This document shows positions 37,225 to 46,731 of a stretch of DNA of 64,000 nt, piece by piece. Numbering within the stretch: the first letter of the stretch is position 1; the number at the start of each line of letters is the position of its first letter. Location: assembly GCA_002050235.1 (NCBI GenBank), contig MWST01000016.1:1-64000 (forward strand), in the 5' to 3' direction. The translations under genes and the position numbers were made by a program. A model generated the notes under the pieces. That model saw nothing but the letters and a program-made list of their open reading frames with translations. It was not told the origin of the DNA and searched no databases. The DNA comes from Polyangiaceae bacterium UTPRO1 (GTDB lineage: Bacteria; Desulfobacterota; Binatia; UTPRO1).

Positions 37225-38613
37225 TCACTGCGCCCGGTGCGGCAGGCGGCGGAGGATCGCGTCGCTGATGATGGCTCCGAGCGCTTCGTAGTCGCCGTCG
37301 AAGTGGTGCTCGCCCGGCCTGCGGATGACCGCTGCGGGCGGCATCGAGGAGTGGGTGCAGAGCGAGTCCTCGGCCTCGTCCTCGCCGTAGATGCACTGCA
37401 GCTTGTCGGCGGGAAGGCGCATCGCTTCCGGAGGGATCGGCAGGCCGCCGTCGCCGCCGCCGAGCCAATCGGCGACGTGGATCTCGAACTCGATGGCCCG
37501 GCTCGGCGCCAGCAGGCTCACGAGCAAGACCTGCTTACGGAGGTCGGCCGGTAGCCGATTGTAGATGAAGGGCAGGATGTCGGCGCCGAAGGAATAGCCG
37601 ACGAGCGCCAGCCGCTCCTGGTGCCAGAGGGAGAGATAGGTGCGCAGCATGGCGACGGCGTCGCCGGCGGCTTCGTCCGGCGTGCGCGCGTTCCAGAAGT
37701 AGCTCAGCACATCGACGCCGAGGACGGCGAAGCCATGGGCGGCGAGGTAGCCGCCCACCTGCTTGTCGATGTCGCGCCAGCCGGCGTCGCCGGAGAAGAT
37801 GACGACGAGGACGCCATGGGCGCTCACCGGCTTCACCTCGACGACCGGCATGCGCGCCGCCGGCGGTGCTGCGGCCTGCTCGCGCAGGAGCGGTTCGAGG
37901 ACCTCTGCCACCAGGGCCGGATATTTCCGGGTGCGGCTGGTGACGATCGCGGCCCGCTCGTCGTTGCGGTCGTCGATGCCCTGGCGCCAGGTGTGCAGGG
38001 ACGGTGTCGGACGCCTGGTGGCGGCGAAGCGCCACGGCGCTTCGAGCCGGTAGACGCCGAGGCGCCGGCCGCGCGCGGTCGGGGTCGCCGCGAGCTCGCA
38101 GAGCGGGCGCTCGAGCGGGAGGACGCGGTCGTCGATGTCGATACCGACGCCGCCAGCGAGCGCGTGCGCGGGGGACTGGGCGAGCGCCGCGTAGGCGAGG
38201 AGCCCGCCGGCGCCGCGGCCGATCATCCACGGCGGCTGGTAGACATCGAGGCCGTATTCCTTCTCGAGCGCATGGCTCGTCCAGAGGAAGGCGCCGGGGA
38301 CATCGAGGCAGTCGGTCGCCGAGCCCGCTCCCGCCCCGCGCATGCGCCGCAGGTAGACGCGGGTATCGACGAGGGCGACGAGGACGCCGCGGCGGGCGAG
38401 CTCGGCGGCGGCGGCGCGATCCTGGGCGCCGATCCCGGATGCGGGCGAGAGCAGGAAGGCGAGCGCCTGCACCTCGCCCTGGGGGCGGATCACGTCATAG
38501 GCGCCCCATTCGCCGCTGTCGTGCGGTATCGCCGCGTCGCCCGGCCGGCAGCCGGCGAGCGCGCACGCTCCGGCCAGCAGCAGCCATCGCAGCGACGCCC
38601 GACGCCTCCTCAC
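37225..38613 (-). CDS. acvB: AcvB/VirJ family lipoprotein (putative lysyl-phosphatidylglycerol hydrolase)
   Basis: A 462-residue exported lipoprotein. An Arg-rich n-region, hydrophobic core and the lipobox LAGC give an acylated Cys at residue 22. The C-terminal half carries the AcvB/VirJ signature: VIFSGDAGWRDIDKQVGGYLA, VDVLSYFWNARTPDEAA, GYSFGADILPFIYNRLP with the nucleophile Ser341, and FEIHVADWLGG. In Agrobacterium, AcvB hydrolyses periplasmic lysyl-phosphatidylglycerol. An mprF gene that would make that lipid lies 9 kb away (47324-49951). It is the last gene of a leftward operon, starting 3 bases after the acyl-CoA dehydrogenase stop. Substrate assignment is by family. Confidence 0.85.
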   Translation of the reverse strand: MRRRRASLRWLLLAGACALAGCRPGDAAIPHDSGEWGAYDVIRPQGEVQALAFLLSPASGIGAQDRAAAAELARRGVLVALVDTRVYLRRMRGAGAGSATDCLDVPGAFLWTSHALEKEYGLDVYQPPWMIGRGAGGLLAYAALAQSPAHALAGGVGIDIDDRVLPLERPLCELAATPTARGRRLGVYRLEAPWRFAATRRPTPSLHTWRQGIDDRNDERAAIVTSRTRKYPALVAEVLEPLLREQAAAPPAARMPVVEVKPVSAHGVLVVIFSGDAGWRDIDKQVGGYLAAHGFAVLGVDVLSYFWNARTPDEAAGDAVAMLRTYLSLWHQERLALVGYSFGADILPFIYNRLPADLRKQVLLVSLLAPSRAIEFEIHVADWLGGGDGGLPIPPEAMRLPADKLQCIYGEDEAEDSLCTHSSMPPAAVIRRPGEHHFDGDYEALGAIISDAILRRLPHRAQ

Positions 38614-38616
38614 ACC

Positions 38617-39825
38617 TCAAGTGTATTTCCGCAGCTCGAGCTTGGCGACCATACCCCGGTGCACTTCGTCGGGACCGTCGGCCAGCCGGAGCGCCCGCGC
38701 CATGCCCATCAGGCGCGAGAGCTCGGGATCGGCGACGCCTTCGCCGCCGTGGATCTGGATGGCGGCGTCGACGACCGTCTGGAGGACGTTCGGGGCCACG
38801 ACCTTGATCGCGGAGATGTCGGTGAGGGCGCCGAAGGTGCCGTGCTTGTCGAGGGCCCAGGCGGCGTGCAGGGTGAGGAGGCGCGCCTGGTCGATCGCCA
38901 TGCGGCAGTTGGCGATGACGTCGCGGTTGCCGCCGAGGTTGGCGAGCGGCTTGCCGAAGGCGACGCGGCCGACGGCGCGCTGGCACAGGCGCTCGAGGGC
39001 GCGCTCGGCGGCGCCGATCGCCCGCATGCAATGGTGGATGCGGCCCGGTCCGAGCCGCCCCTGCGCGATCTCGAAGCCGCGCCCCGGGCCGGCGATGACG
39101 TTGGCGAGCGGGACGCGCACGTCGTCGAAGACGATCTCGGCGTGCCCATGCGGTTCGTCGAGATGGCCGAACACCGGCAGCATGCGGAGGATCTTCAGGC
39201 CCGGCGCATCTATCGGCACGATGACCATGGAGTGGCGCTGGTGGCGCTCCGCTTGGGAATCGGTGACGCCCATGAAGATCAGGAAGGCGCAGCGGGGATC
39301 GCCGGCGCCGCTGGTCCACCACTTCTGGCCGTTGAGGACGATGTGGTCGCCGTCGACCTCGCACGTGGCCTTCATGTTGGTCGCGTCGCTCGATGCCACC
39401 GCCGGCTCGGTCATGGCGAAGCCGGAGCGGACGCGGCCGTCGAGCAGCGGTATTAACCAGCGCTCCTTCTGCTCGGCGCTGCCGTAGCGGACCAGCACCT
39501 CGGCGTTGCCGGTGTCCGGAGCGCTGCAGTTGAAGACCTCGGGGGCTATGAAGCTTCGCCCCATGATCTCGGCGAGCGGCGCGTAGTCGCGATTATCGAG
39601 CCCGGCGCCGTATTCGGACTCCGGCAGGAAGAGGTTCCAGAGCCCGGCGGCCTTGGCCTCGGCCTTCAGCGTTTCCATGATCGGCGGGACGCGCCACTGC
39701 CGCCAGTCTCGGGATCCGGAGAGCTCCGCGTAATACCTTTTCTCGTTCGGCAGGACGCGCTCGCGCACGAAGCGGTCGACGTGGGCGATGTAATCGCGGG
39801 CGCGCTCGGAATGCTCGAAGTCCAT
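38617..39825 (-). CDS. acyl-CoA dehydrogenase (ACAD10/11-like)
   Basis: A 402-residue flavoenzyme for acyl-CoA alpha,beta-dehydrogenation. It begins with the expected N-terminal helix pattern ([16 protein letters not shown]). It continues with [42 protein letters not shown] (flavin site), [22 protein letters not shown], and near the end [30 protein letters not shown], typical of the ACAD10/11 group. ATG 39825 has an AAAGGAGAG ribosome binding site. It sits between pfkB (17 bases upstream) and acvB (3 bases downstream). An in-frame upstream extension is Arg-rich antisense to pfkB and is not real. Confidence 0.92.
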   Translation of the reverse strand: MDFEHSERARDYIAHVDRFVRERVLPNEKRYYAELSGSRDWRQWRVPPIMETLKAEAKAAGLWNLFLPESEYGAGLDNRDYAPLAEIMGRSFIAPEVFNCSAPDTGNAEVLVRYGSAEQKERWLIPLLDGRVRSGFAMTEPAVASSDATNMKATCEVDGDHIVLNGQKWWTSGAGDPRCAFLIFMGVTDSQAERHQRHSMVIVPIDAPGLKILRMLPVFGHLDEPHGHAEIVFDDVRVPLANVIAGPGRGFEIAQGRLGPGRIHHCMRAIGAAERALERLCQRAVGRVAFGKPLANLGGNRDVIANCRMAIDQARLLTLHAAWALDKHGTFGALTDISAIKVVAPNVLQTVVDAAIQIHGGEGVADPELSRLMGMARALRLADGPDEVHRGMVAKLELRKYT

Positions 39826-39842
39826 GCGGCTCTCCTTTCGGA

Positions 39843-40784
39843 TCAGACGGCGACGGTCCGCACCTGCGGATCCAGGTGCTCGACGTCGCGGCGGTGACAG
39901 AGCTCGGTGCCGGGGTTCATGACCGCCGCAGCGCCGGCAGCGACGGCGAAGCGGGCGGCGTCGCGAAGCGAGCGCCCGCGGGAGAGGGCGACCAGCATGC
40001 CCGCGACCATGCTGTCGCCGGCACCGACGGCGCTTGCGGTCGGCACCGCCGGGGCCGAGAGGCGCAGGCGCTCGTCGGCGGTGACGAGCAGGGCGCCGGC
40101 GGCGCCGAGCGAGAGCAGGAGCACGCTGCACCACTGCCGCTGCGTGACCATCTCGACGGCGCGCGCGATCAGCGCCGACTCGTCCTCGTCGCCGCTTCCG
40201 GTGAGGGCGCGGAACTCGCTGAGGCTCGGCTTCAGGAGATAGATGCCGGCGGCGACGCCGGCGGCGAGCGCGGGCCCCGAGCTATCGAGCACGAACCGGC
40301 TGCCGATGTCGCGGGCGCAGCGGGCGAGCTGGGCGTAGAAGTCGACGGGCACTCCGGGCGGCAGGCTGCCGCTCGCGACCAGGAACTCGGGCGCCGGCGA
40401 GAGGGCGCGCAGGCGTTCGAGGAACACCGGCCATTCGTGCGCCAAGAGGGCGGCGCCGGGCATGCAGAAGCGGAACTGGCGGCCGCTCATCTCCTCGAGC
40501 ACGTTCATGTTCTCGCGCGTCCAGCCCTGCACCGGCAGCGCCGTGTGGTGGACGCCCTCGGCGTCGAGGAGGCGGAGCAGGAGCTCGCCGCCGGCGCCGC
40601 CGACGGGAAACCACGCTTCGACCTCGGCGCCGAGGCGATGTGCGGCTCGGGCCACATTGATGCCGCCGCCGCCGGCCTCGTAACGCGGCGCTACGCAGCG
40701 GAGCTTCCGGTCGGGGACCACGTAGGGTACCGCCGTCGTCACGTCGACGGCGGGGTTCATCGTGAGCGTGACGATCGCCGGCAT
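39843..40784 (-). CDS. pfkB: PfkB family sugar kinase (phosphofructokinase 2-like)
   Basis: A 313-residue ribokinase/PfkB-family kinase, closest in pattern to E. coli Pfk-2 and 1-phosphofructokinase. It starts with [14 protein letters not shown]. The [26 protein letters not shown] region follows, then [25 protein letters not shown], and the ATP-site motif [17 protein letters not shown] with the catalytic Asp. This suggests fructose-6-phosphate or a related phosphosugar as substrate. It heads a leftward operon with an acyl-CoA dehydrogenase and acvB. A class I aldolase gene elsewhere in the window could use its product. Confidence 0.9.
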   Translation of the reverse strand: MPAIVTLTMNPAVDVTTAVPYVVPDRKLRCVAPRYEAGGGGINVARAAHRLGAEVEAWFPVGGAGGELLLRLLDAEGVHHTALPVQGWTRENMNVLEEMSGRQFRFCMPGAALLAHEWPVFLERLRALSPAPEFLVASGSLPPGVPVDFYAQLARCARDIGSRFVLDSSGPALAAGVAAGIYLLKPSLSEFRALTGSGDEDESALIARAVEMVTQRQWCSVLLLSLGAAGALLVTADERLRLSAPAVPTASAVGAGDSMVAGMLVALSRGRSLRDAARFAVAAGAAAVMNPGTELCHRRDVEHLDPQVRTVAV

Positions 40785-40987
40785 CGCCGGTCACGCCACG
40801 TCGGGAGCGCGCGGGGAGGCCGGAGTCGCAACCGACGACGGCGCGCCGCTGTCGACTGCCGGAGTCGGATCGCGGCGCCGGATCGCCGGGCCCACCGGCT
40901 TCGCACCGCTGCAAAGACCCATCCGGTCCTCCGCAGAGGTCGGAAGTGGATCCCGGAGCAGCGGTGGCGGCATGTCGATCCCGGAGG

Positions 40988-41572
40988 TCACTCGGCCGCG
41001 GCCTTGCCGCGCGCCGACCGCGAGTGCCGCGGCCGCACCGTCGTCGCCTGCGGACCCTTTTCGCCGAGCTCCTCGACGAAGTGGACGGGGACGCCGGCCT
41101 CGATGCGGTCGAAGCTGCCGTCGATCACGCTGTTGCGGTGGAAGTAGATCTCGCGGCCGTCCTTCGTTTCGATGAAGCCGTAGTCGCCGTCGCGGATGAG
41201 CCTCGCCACCCGACCTTCGGCCAGAGGGCCGGCCGATTCGTGGCGCCGCTCGCGGAGACGGCGCACGTGCCCCTGGAGCTGCCGGCGCGCCGCCTCGAAG
41301 GCATCGCGGATGGCGACGTACACGTCTTCATGGGCGTGGTCGTCGTCGGAGCCGGGGCCGATGACGATCTCGCGTCCCGGCACGGTGAGATCGATGTGGA
41401 CTGCAAAGAGGCGTCCTTGGTGGTGGTGGCGGTGCGGCTGCTCGACGACTACGCGACAGCGCACGATGCGATCATCGTACTGTCGCAGCGCTTCGGCCTC
41501 TTCCTGGATACGGGCTTCGACGGCCGCTGACGGCGGCACGTCGCGAAACGTGATCTGAACGGGTTGGTCCAT
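40988..41572 (-). CDS. HPF/RaiA ribosome-hibernation domain fused to a cold-shock domain
   Basis: A 194-residue two-domain protein. Residues 1-110 match the HPF/RaiA (S30AE) ribosome-binding fold: VQITFRDVPPSAAVEARIQEE, RCRVVVEQPHRHHHQG and DVYVAIRDAFEAARRQLQ. Residues about 119-180 form a cold-shock domain: GRVARLIRDGDYGFIET, GREIYFHRNSV and FVEELGEKGPQATTVR, with the RNA-binding aromatic FIE and YFHRN strands. The basic tail is SRSARGK. It probably binds idle ribosomes and RNA under stress. It is transcribed leftward, divergent from the penicillin acylase gene, and 203 bases upstream of pfkB. Confidence 0.9.
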   Translation of the reverse strand: MDQPVQITFRDVPPSAAVEARIQEEAEALRQYDDRIVRCRVVVEQPHRHHHQGRLFAVHIDLTVPGREIVIGPGSDDDHAHEDVYVAIRDAFEAARRQLQGHVRRLRERRHESAGPLAEGRVARLIRDGDYGFIETKDGREIYFHRNSVIDGSFDRIEAGVPVHFVEELGEKGPQATTVRPRHSRSARGKAAAE

Positions 41573-41762
41573 GCCGCCTTTGAAGCAACCCTCTTGCCAT
41601 GAGGCAAGCCGGGGACTCCCGAGCCCATGCTCCGGCGACGTCGCGGGATTGGGAACGGTCGTGCGGACGGCTTCCCAGGTCGGCGAAGCCTGGTCGGCTC
41701 CGCGCTCGACCGCGCAGTCGCGCTGGCGGGCGCGTCGGCGACGACACGGGGCGAGTTTTTCC

Positions 41763-41792
41763 TTGACAGCGGCGGGTGCACCGCCGTCTAAT
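41763..41792 (+). promoter_or_regulatory. sigma-70-type promoter for the penicillin acylase gene
   Basis: A perfect TTGACA (41763-41768), an 18-base spacer and TCTAAT (41787-41792, five of six consensus bases) lie about 60 bases ahead of the acylase ATG at 41855. It is in the divergent region shared with the HPF-cold-shock gene. Confidence 0.7.
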
Positions 41793-41854
41793 GCCGCGAC
41801 TTGGCGGCCGCGGATCCTCGCGCGGTCGCGTGCCGGCCATCAGGAGGAAACCCA

Positions 41855-44800
41855 ATGCACATCCGTCGCTGCCGTCCATCGTCCCTCGCCGCCTTCGTGC
41901 TTGCCTGCTCCGTCGCCGTCGGTGGTGCGGCGTTTGCCGATCCGGTGACCGAGCTCCCGATCGCGCAGACCCTCACCTTCGCGCAGTTGAGCGCGCCGGT
42001 AGACGTGGTCCGCGACGCCAAAGGCATCCCCCACATCTACGCGGCGACGCAGAACGATGCGGCGTTCGCGCTCGGCAACGTCCACGCTCGCGACCGCATG
42101 TTCCAGATGGACGTCTTCCGGCGCGTGCCGAGCGGCACCGTCTCCGAGCTGCTCGGCTTCCCCGACTTCAAGACGGGTCCGACGCTGCTCCAGGCGCAGG
42201 ATCCGCCGTTCCCCGGCAACATCAGCAACGTGACCCAGGACCTGTTCTTCCAATCGCTCGGCTTCCGGCAGGCGGCTATCGACTCGTTCAACGCCCTCTC
42301 GCCCGCCGTGCAGAGCCTCCTGCAGGCGTACGCCGACGGCGTCAACGAGTACATCAACCTGGTGAACGCGACCGGCAACCTGCCTCCCGAGTACGCGAGC
42401 CTGCACATTGCCGCGATCGCTCCCTGGTCGCCGATCGACTCGGTTGCCTTCGGCAAGCTCCAGGCGTTCCAGCTCTCCTTCGACTTCGAAGACGGCATCA
42501 CCGAGGATCTGGCCGACGTCACCGACGCGCTCGGCGTCGCTACCGGCACGACCGCCTTCGCCGAAGATCTCGCCCGCATCCAGCCTGCAGAGAACGCTTT
42601 CACGGTGCCGGACGCGAGCAACGCGCCGATCCCGCTCACGAGCCTCTCGAGCCCGCGGACGACCATGCTCGCCGACGCCGGCGCGGCGGCGCGGGGCGAG
42701 TCCGGACGCGACGGCAGCGTCGCCGCGGGGCCGCCGTCCACCGCAACCGCCAAGGCCGCCGGCGACGGCGCCCGGCGCGGCCACAAGCTCACCAAGGCGG
42801 AGCAGCGCCGAATCGCCGCCGCCCGTAAGGAGACCGTGCGCCAGGCCCGCGAGTTCATCGCCAAGCTCATGGATCAGCCGGTGATGCGCGAGATCCGGGC
42901 GCGGGGGACGGTCGGGTCGAACCAATGGGCGGTGGACGGGTCGGTAACCGACACCGGCAACCCGATCTACGCCAACGATCCGCACCTCGGCCTCGGCAGC
43001 CCGGCGACCTTCTACGAGCTGCACATCAACACCAAGGACCACGGCGGCGACATGAACGTGACCGGCATCGGCTTCGCCGGCGCGCCCGGTGTCGTCCAGG
43101 GTCACAACGAGCACATCGCTTGGGGCTCGACCACCAATCCCGCCGACGTCACCGACTGGTACCTCGAGACCATGGCGACCGACGGGGCGGGAAACCTCTT
43201 CAGCTACTACCAGGGCAATCCCGAGCCGGTCGTACAGACTCCCATCCAGGTGAAGGTCAACGTGGAGAACGGTAACGAGCCGGTCGGCGGCCTCGAGCGC
43301 CAGGTGATCGGGGTCGCGTCGTCGGTGCCGACGGCGAAGGTGAACGGTATCTTCGATGCCACCAAGCTCCTCGCCAACTTCGTACCGCCGCGCCGCATGG
43401 TGGTCACCCGGCACGGTCCGATCTTCCCGCAGACGCTCACCATCGCGCATACGGGGGCGCCGGGGAATCCTTTCCAGCCCAACAAGGTCGGCACCGCCCT
43501 GACCGTCAAGTTCACGGGCAACTACGCTACCCGCGAGCTCGATACTTTCTACATCTGGAATACCGCCACCGACCTCGCGACCTTCAAGCAGGGTCTCCAG
43601 TTCTTCGACTTCGGCTCGCAGAACTGGGGCTACGCCGACGTCCTCGGCAACATCGCCTACTTCTCTAGCGGCGAGTTCCCGATCCGCGAGGATCTTGCCG
43701 CCGGCGTGCTGCACGGCAACCCGCCGTATCTCGTCCGTGACGGCACCGGCGGCAACGAATGGAAGGCGCTCGCCGGCCCGCAGCCGGCGGATCAGGCGGT
43801 TCCCTACGAGGTGGTGCCGTTCGCCGAGATGCCGCAGATCGAAAACCCGCCGGCGCACTGGTGGGTGAACGCCAACAACGACCCGATCGGCAACACCGCC
43901 GACAACGACGCTCTGAACGAAGCGCTCGCCGGCACCGGACCGTACCTGAGTCCCGGCTACGACGAGTTTCGCGCCGCCCGCATCACCGAGCTGATCAAGA
44001 GCGAGCTGAACCTGATCCCGACGCCTCCGGGCACGCCCCCGGGCGACGGCGTCATCTCGATGGCCGACATGGAGCGCATGCAGGCCGACGTGAATCAGCT
44101 GGAAGGCAAGCGGCTCGCCCCGTATTTCGTCGGCGCCGTCGACCGCGCCGGCCTCGGAGGCGCGCCGCCCGCGCTCTCGAGCCTCTTGAACGCCAAGATC
44201 CTCGACGCCCGCGCCCGGCTCGCGAGCTGGACCTACAATACCCCCGCCGGCTTCGACACGCCCGGCGATCCCGGCGCGCCGACGCCGCAGGAACTCGTCG
44301 ACAGCGTCGCGACGACCATCTACAACGTCGCCGTCGGCCGCCTCATGGCGCGCACGTTCGACGCCCAGCTAGCGGCCGCCGGCATCGGCTACCGCCAGGG
44401 CGTGACCGAAGGCCTGCGCGGTCTAATCCGGCTGCTGACGCGGGTGCCGTTCACCGGCGTCGGTGCCTCGGGCATCGACTTCTTCGACGACCCGAGCGTC
44501 ACTCTCTCTGCCGAAGAGGAGCGCGACATCATCCTCGTGAAGAGCCTCCAGGATGCCCTCGACTTGCTCTCGGGTGCCGGCTTCGCTCCCGCTTTCGCCA
44601 ACTCGACGAACGTCGACGACTACCTCTGGGGCAAGGTCCACTACGTCATCTTCAACAGCTTCATCGACGGCGACATGAACGGCACGCTGATCGGCGGCGG
44701 CGGGGCGTACAGCATTCCGCCGCAGCCGGCGAGCGGCTTTCCGCCGGGGATGCCGGCGGACGGCGCCCGCTTCACGGTCGACGTCGCCAACTACGGGCTG

Positions 44801-45592
44801 CGGCCGACCTCGGCGACGAGCTTGCAGTTCGGCAGCGGCGCCAATCGTCGTAGCGTCGTCGAGATGGCGAGCGGCGCGATCGTCGCCAAGAACGTCATCC
44901 CGGGCGGCGAGAGCGGCGTCGTCGGCAAGCCGCACTACGGAGATCAGGTGAATCTCTGGCTCGGCAACGGCTACCACGACACGTACTTGTACACCGCGGA
45001 CGTAGTGGCGAACGCGGCGGCGCGCGAGGCCTACCCGTCGTTCCCGGGCTGCACCGAGGCGGCGCCGGGGCGGTGCGCGCCGGGAGGCGGCAGTCCCGTG
45101 ACCGACTGCGCTACCGAGTTCTTCGTAGATGCACCGGCGGATGCCAAGGCGCTGAAGCAGAACAGCTTCGTCATCAACGACGGCGGCGGCTCCGACTTCG
45201 ACGGGGCGACCAACGGCGCCTGCGTGGCGCACGTCATGATCTGCTTGAACAACAACGATCCGCGCCTCCAGGCCAGCGGCTGCTTCCCGAACGACGTGAA
45301 GAGCGTGACCATCAAGAGCCCGAGGCCTGATAGCAGGAAGCCGGTCGACGCCAAGATCGGTCGCGATCTGAGCGCGCTATTGCGCTCGCTGGGGCCGAAC
45401 CTGGTGCTCGGAAACCACGTCAACACCATTCAGTATCAGACTGCTCTCGCGACCCCGGACCGCTGCGTGACCGCCTACCTGTCGATACCGCTCCGCAATG
45501 GCAAGCTCACCCGCAAGGTCGTCCGCCTGCGCACCGAGGACAGCGCCGGCAAGGCGGACGTCGATTCGTTGAAGATCGCCTGTCGTCCGTGA
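41855..45592 (+). CDS. penicillin acylase family protein with a novel C-terminal domain
   Basis: A 1245-residue exported Ntn-hydrolase precursor. A signal peptide (about residues 1-29) precedes VDVVRDAKGIPHIYAAT and FALGNVHARDRMFQMDVFRR of the alpha chain. A low-complexity spacer (about 265-340) leads to the self-cleavage site GSNQWAV with nucleophile Ser355, then ANDPHLGLGSPATFYELHI and APGVVQGHNEHIAWGSTTNP of the beta chain. Such enzymes cleave amide bonds in beta-lactams, acyl-homoserine lactones or lipopeptides; the substrate here is unknown. The last 163 residues (from TDC, 1083) match the end of the propeller protein at 28273-30354. AGGAGG (41842-41847) fixes ATG 41855. Confidence 0.9.
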   Translation: MHIRRCRPSSLAAFVLACSVAVGGAAFADPVTELPIAQTLTFAQLSAPVDVVRDAKGIPHIYAATQNDAAFALGNVHARDRMFQMDVFRRVPSGTVSELLGFPDFKTGPTLLQAQDPPFPGNISNVTQDLFFQSLGFRQAAIDSFNALSPAVQSLLQAYADGVNEYINLVNATGNLPPEYASLHIAAIAPWSPIDSVAFGKLQAFQLSFDFEDGITEDLADVTDALGVATGTTAFAEDLARIQPAENAFTVPDASNAPIPLTSLSSPRTTMLADAGAAARGESGRDGSVAAGPPSTATAKAAGDGARRGHKLTKAEQRRIAAARKETVRQAREFIAKLMDQPVMREIRARGTVGSNQWAVDGSVTDTGNPIYANDPHLGLGSPATFYELHINTKDHGGDMNVTGIGFAGAPGVVQGHNEHIAWGSTTNPADVTDWYLETMATDGAGNLFSYYQGNPEPVVQTPIQVKVNVENGNEPVGGLERQVIGVASSVPTAKVNGIFDATKLLANFVPPRRMVVTRHGPIFPQTLTIAHTGAPGNPFQPNKVGTALTVKFTGNYATRELDTFYIWNTATDLATFKQGLQFFDFGSQNWGYADVLGNIAYFSSGEFPIREDLAAGVLHGNPPYLVRDGTGGNEWKALAGPQPADQAVPYEVVPFAEMPQIENPPAHWWVNANNDPIGNTADNDALNEALAGTGPYLSPGYDEFRAARITELIKSELNLIPTPPGTPPGDGVISMADMERMQADVNQLEGKRLAPYFVGAVDRAGLGGAPPALSSLLNAKILDARARLASWTYNTPAGFDTPGDPGAPTPQELVDSVATTIYNVAVGRLMARTFDAQLAAAGIGYRQGVTEGLRGLIRLLTRVPFTGVGASGIDFFDDPSVTLSAEEERDIILVKSLQDALDLLSGAGFAPAFANSTNVDDYLWGKVHYVIFNSFIDGDMNGTLIGGGGAYSIPPQPASGFPPGMPADGARFTVDVANYGLRPTSATSLQFGSGANRRSVVEMASGAIVAKNVIPGGESGVVGKPHYGDQVNLWLGNGYHDTYLYTADVVANAAAREAYPSFPGCTEAAPGRCAPGGGSPVTDCATEFFVDAPADAKALKQNSFVINDGGGSDFDGATNGACVAHVMICLNNNDPRLQASGCFPNDVKSVTIKSPRPDSRKPVDAKIGRDLSALLRSLGPNLVLGNHVNTIQYQTALATPDRCVTAYLSIPLRNGKLTRKVVRLRTEDSAGKADVDSLKIACRP

Positions 45593-45650
45593 CCGCAAGG
45601 TCGGGCCGGGCGGGCGCGGCGGGCGCGCTCGGCCCGGCCTCGGGCCAGGA

Positions 45651-46580
45651 TCAGAGGAAGTTCAGGTAGCGCAGCTCGAAGCGGTAGTACTTGAAGGAGC
45701 CGTCGCTGAACGTGACCTCCACCCGGGCGAGGTTGGAGCCGTCGTAGTAGACGCGGGCGCGGCGGATGCCCGGCATCTCGGAGTCGGCGTCGAATTCGTA
45801 GGATATCGAGCCGCCGAGAGGGAAGGGGCCGGTGCCGACCTGGAGATTGCTCACCACCAGCAGGAAGTCGGCGGTGTCGAAGCGCGCGAAGGCGGCGCTG
45901 CCGTCGAGTCGGCCGCTGTACTTGACGCCGCCCTCGACGCTGACGCCGAGGAGCCCCGTGCCGTTGGTGCCCTCGAATGCCAGCGTGTCGTCGTTGCGGG
46001 CGTCGGCGATCTCGATCGATAAGACCGGATCGTCGCCGGAGTTCTCGGCGTCGCCGTTGATGACGGCGTTGTCGAAGTAGCAGTCGGAGAAGGCACCGTC
46101 CTGCTGGCCGTCGAAATACGACACCTCGTAGAGGCCGTCCTCGCCGTTCTGGCACTCGAAGGAATTGTCTACGGTCTCGGACCGGCGCAGTACGATGGTC
46201 GGGAGCACCGCGGACACGAGCGGCTCGCCGAAGCGCAGGAGGTAGGCGAGCTGCGAGTCGATCTTGCCGTCGTGAGGAATGCAGTTCTCGGTGATCGCGA
46301 GCCCGGCGGCCTTGCGCAGCACCACCACCCCGTCGGTGACCGTGACGGCGCCGCTGACGTCGATGTCGCAGATGGCGTCGGTGCAATCGCTCGTGAGCCC
46401 GGCGGCGGCGCGCAGCACCTGGACGCCGTCGGTGACCGAGACGACGCCGTTGGCGTCGACATCACCGCATACCTTGAAGATCTGGGCGTCGGCGAGGTGC
46501 GGGAGCGAAGCCAGGGCGACGGTCAAGATCACGAGGCGGATCGCGGCCGGCGGCGAGGGGCGATGGGTCTTCCGGGCCAT
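45651..46580 (-). CDS. secreted protein with two dockerin-like repeats
   Basis: A 309-residue exported protein with a signal peptide (about residues 13-32, ending LADA). Two dockerin-type repeats follow: CGDVDANGVVSVTDGVQVL and CDIDVSGAVTVTDGVVVL, each with a calcium-loop pattern D-x-D/N-x-G-x-V-x-x-x-D and a helix ending in AAAGL. The C-terminal 200 residues are a beta-rich region with several Cys (FECQNGEDGLY, FSDCYFDN) and aromatic strands at the end. No catalytic motif is recognised and no cohesin is in the window. ATG 46580 is chosen because it begins the signal peptide. It is convergent with the acylase gene, 58 bases apart. Confidence 0.8.
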   Translation of the reverse strand: MARKTHRPSPPAAIRLVILTVALASLPHLADAQIFKVCGDVDANGVVSVTDGVQVLRAAAGLTSDCTDAICDIDVSGAVTVTDGVVVLRKAAGLAITENCIPHDGKIDSQLAYLLRFGEPLVSAVLPTIVLRRSETVDNSFECQNGEDGLYEVSYFDGQQDGAFSDCYFDNAVINGDAENSGDDPVLSIEIADARNDDTLAFEGTNGTGLLGVSVEGGVKYSGRLDGSAAFARFDTADFLLVVSNLQVGTGPFPLGGSISYEFDADSEMPGIRRARVYYDGSNLARVEVTFSDGSFKYYRFELRYLNFL

Positions 46581-46731
46581 CGCGAGAAGATCCCCCGAGC
46601 CCGCGCGCCTAGTCAAGACGGAGAGTGGGCGGAGAGATCGCCGCACCCGGGTTGCAGCACCTCTGATGCTTTGGCATGTCCGGAGTCGATGCCGCACGCG
46701 ATGCGAGCACGCGACTAACAAGGAGGGAGCC

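Noticed and set aside
45593..45650. A GC-rich inverted repeat between the convergent acylase and dockerin genes.
   Set aside because: The pairing is interrupted and no T-run follows, so I could not support a terminator.
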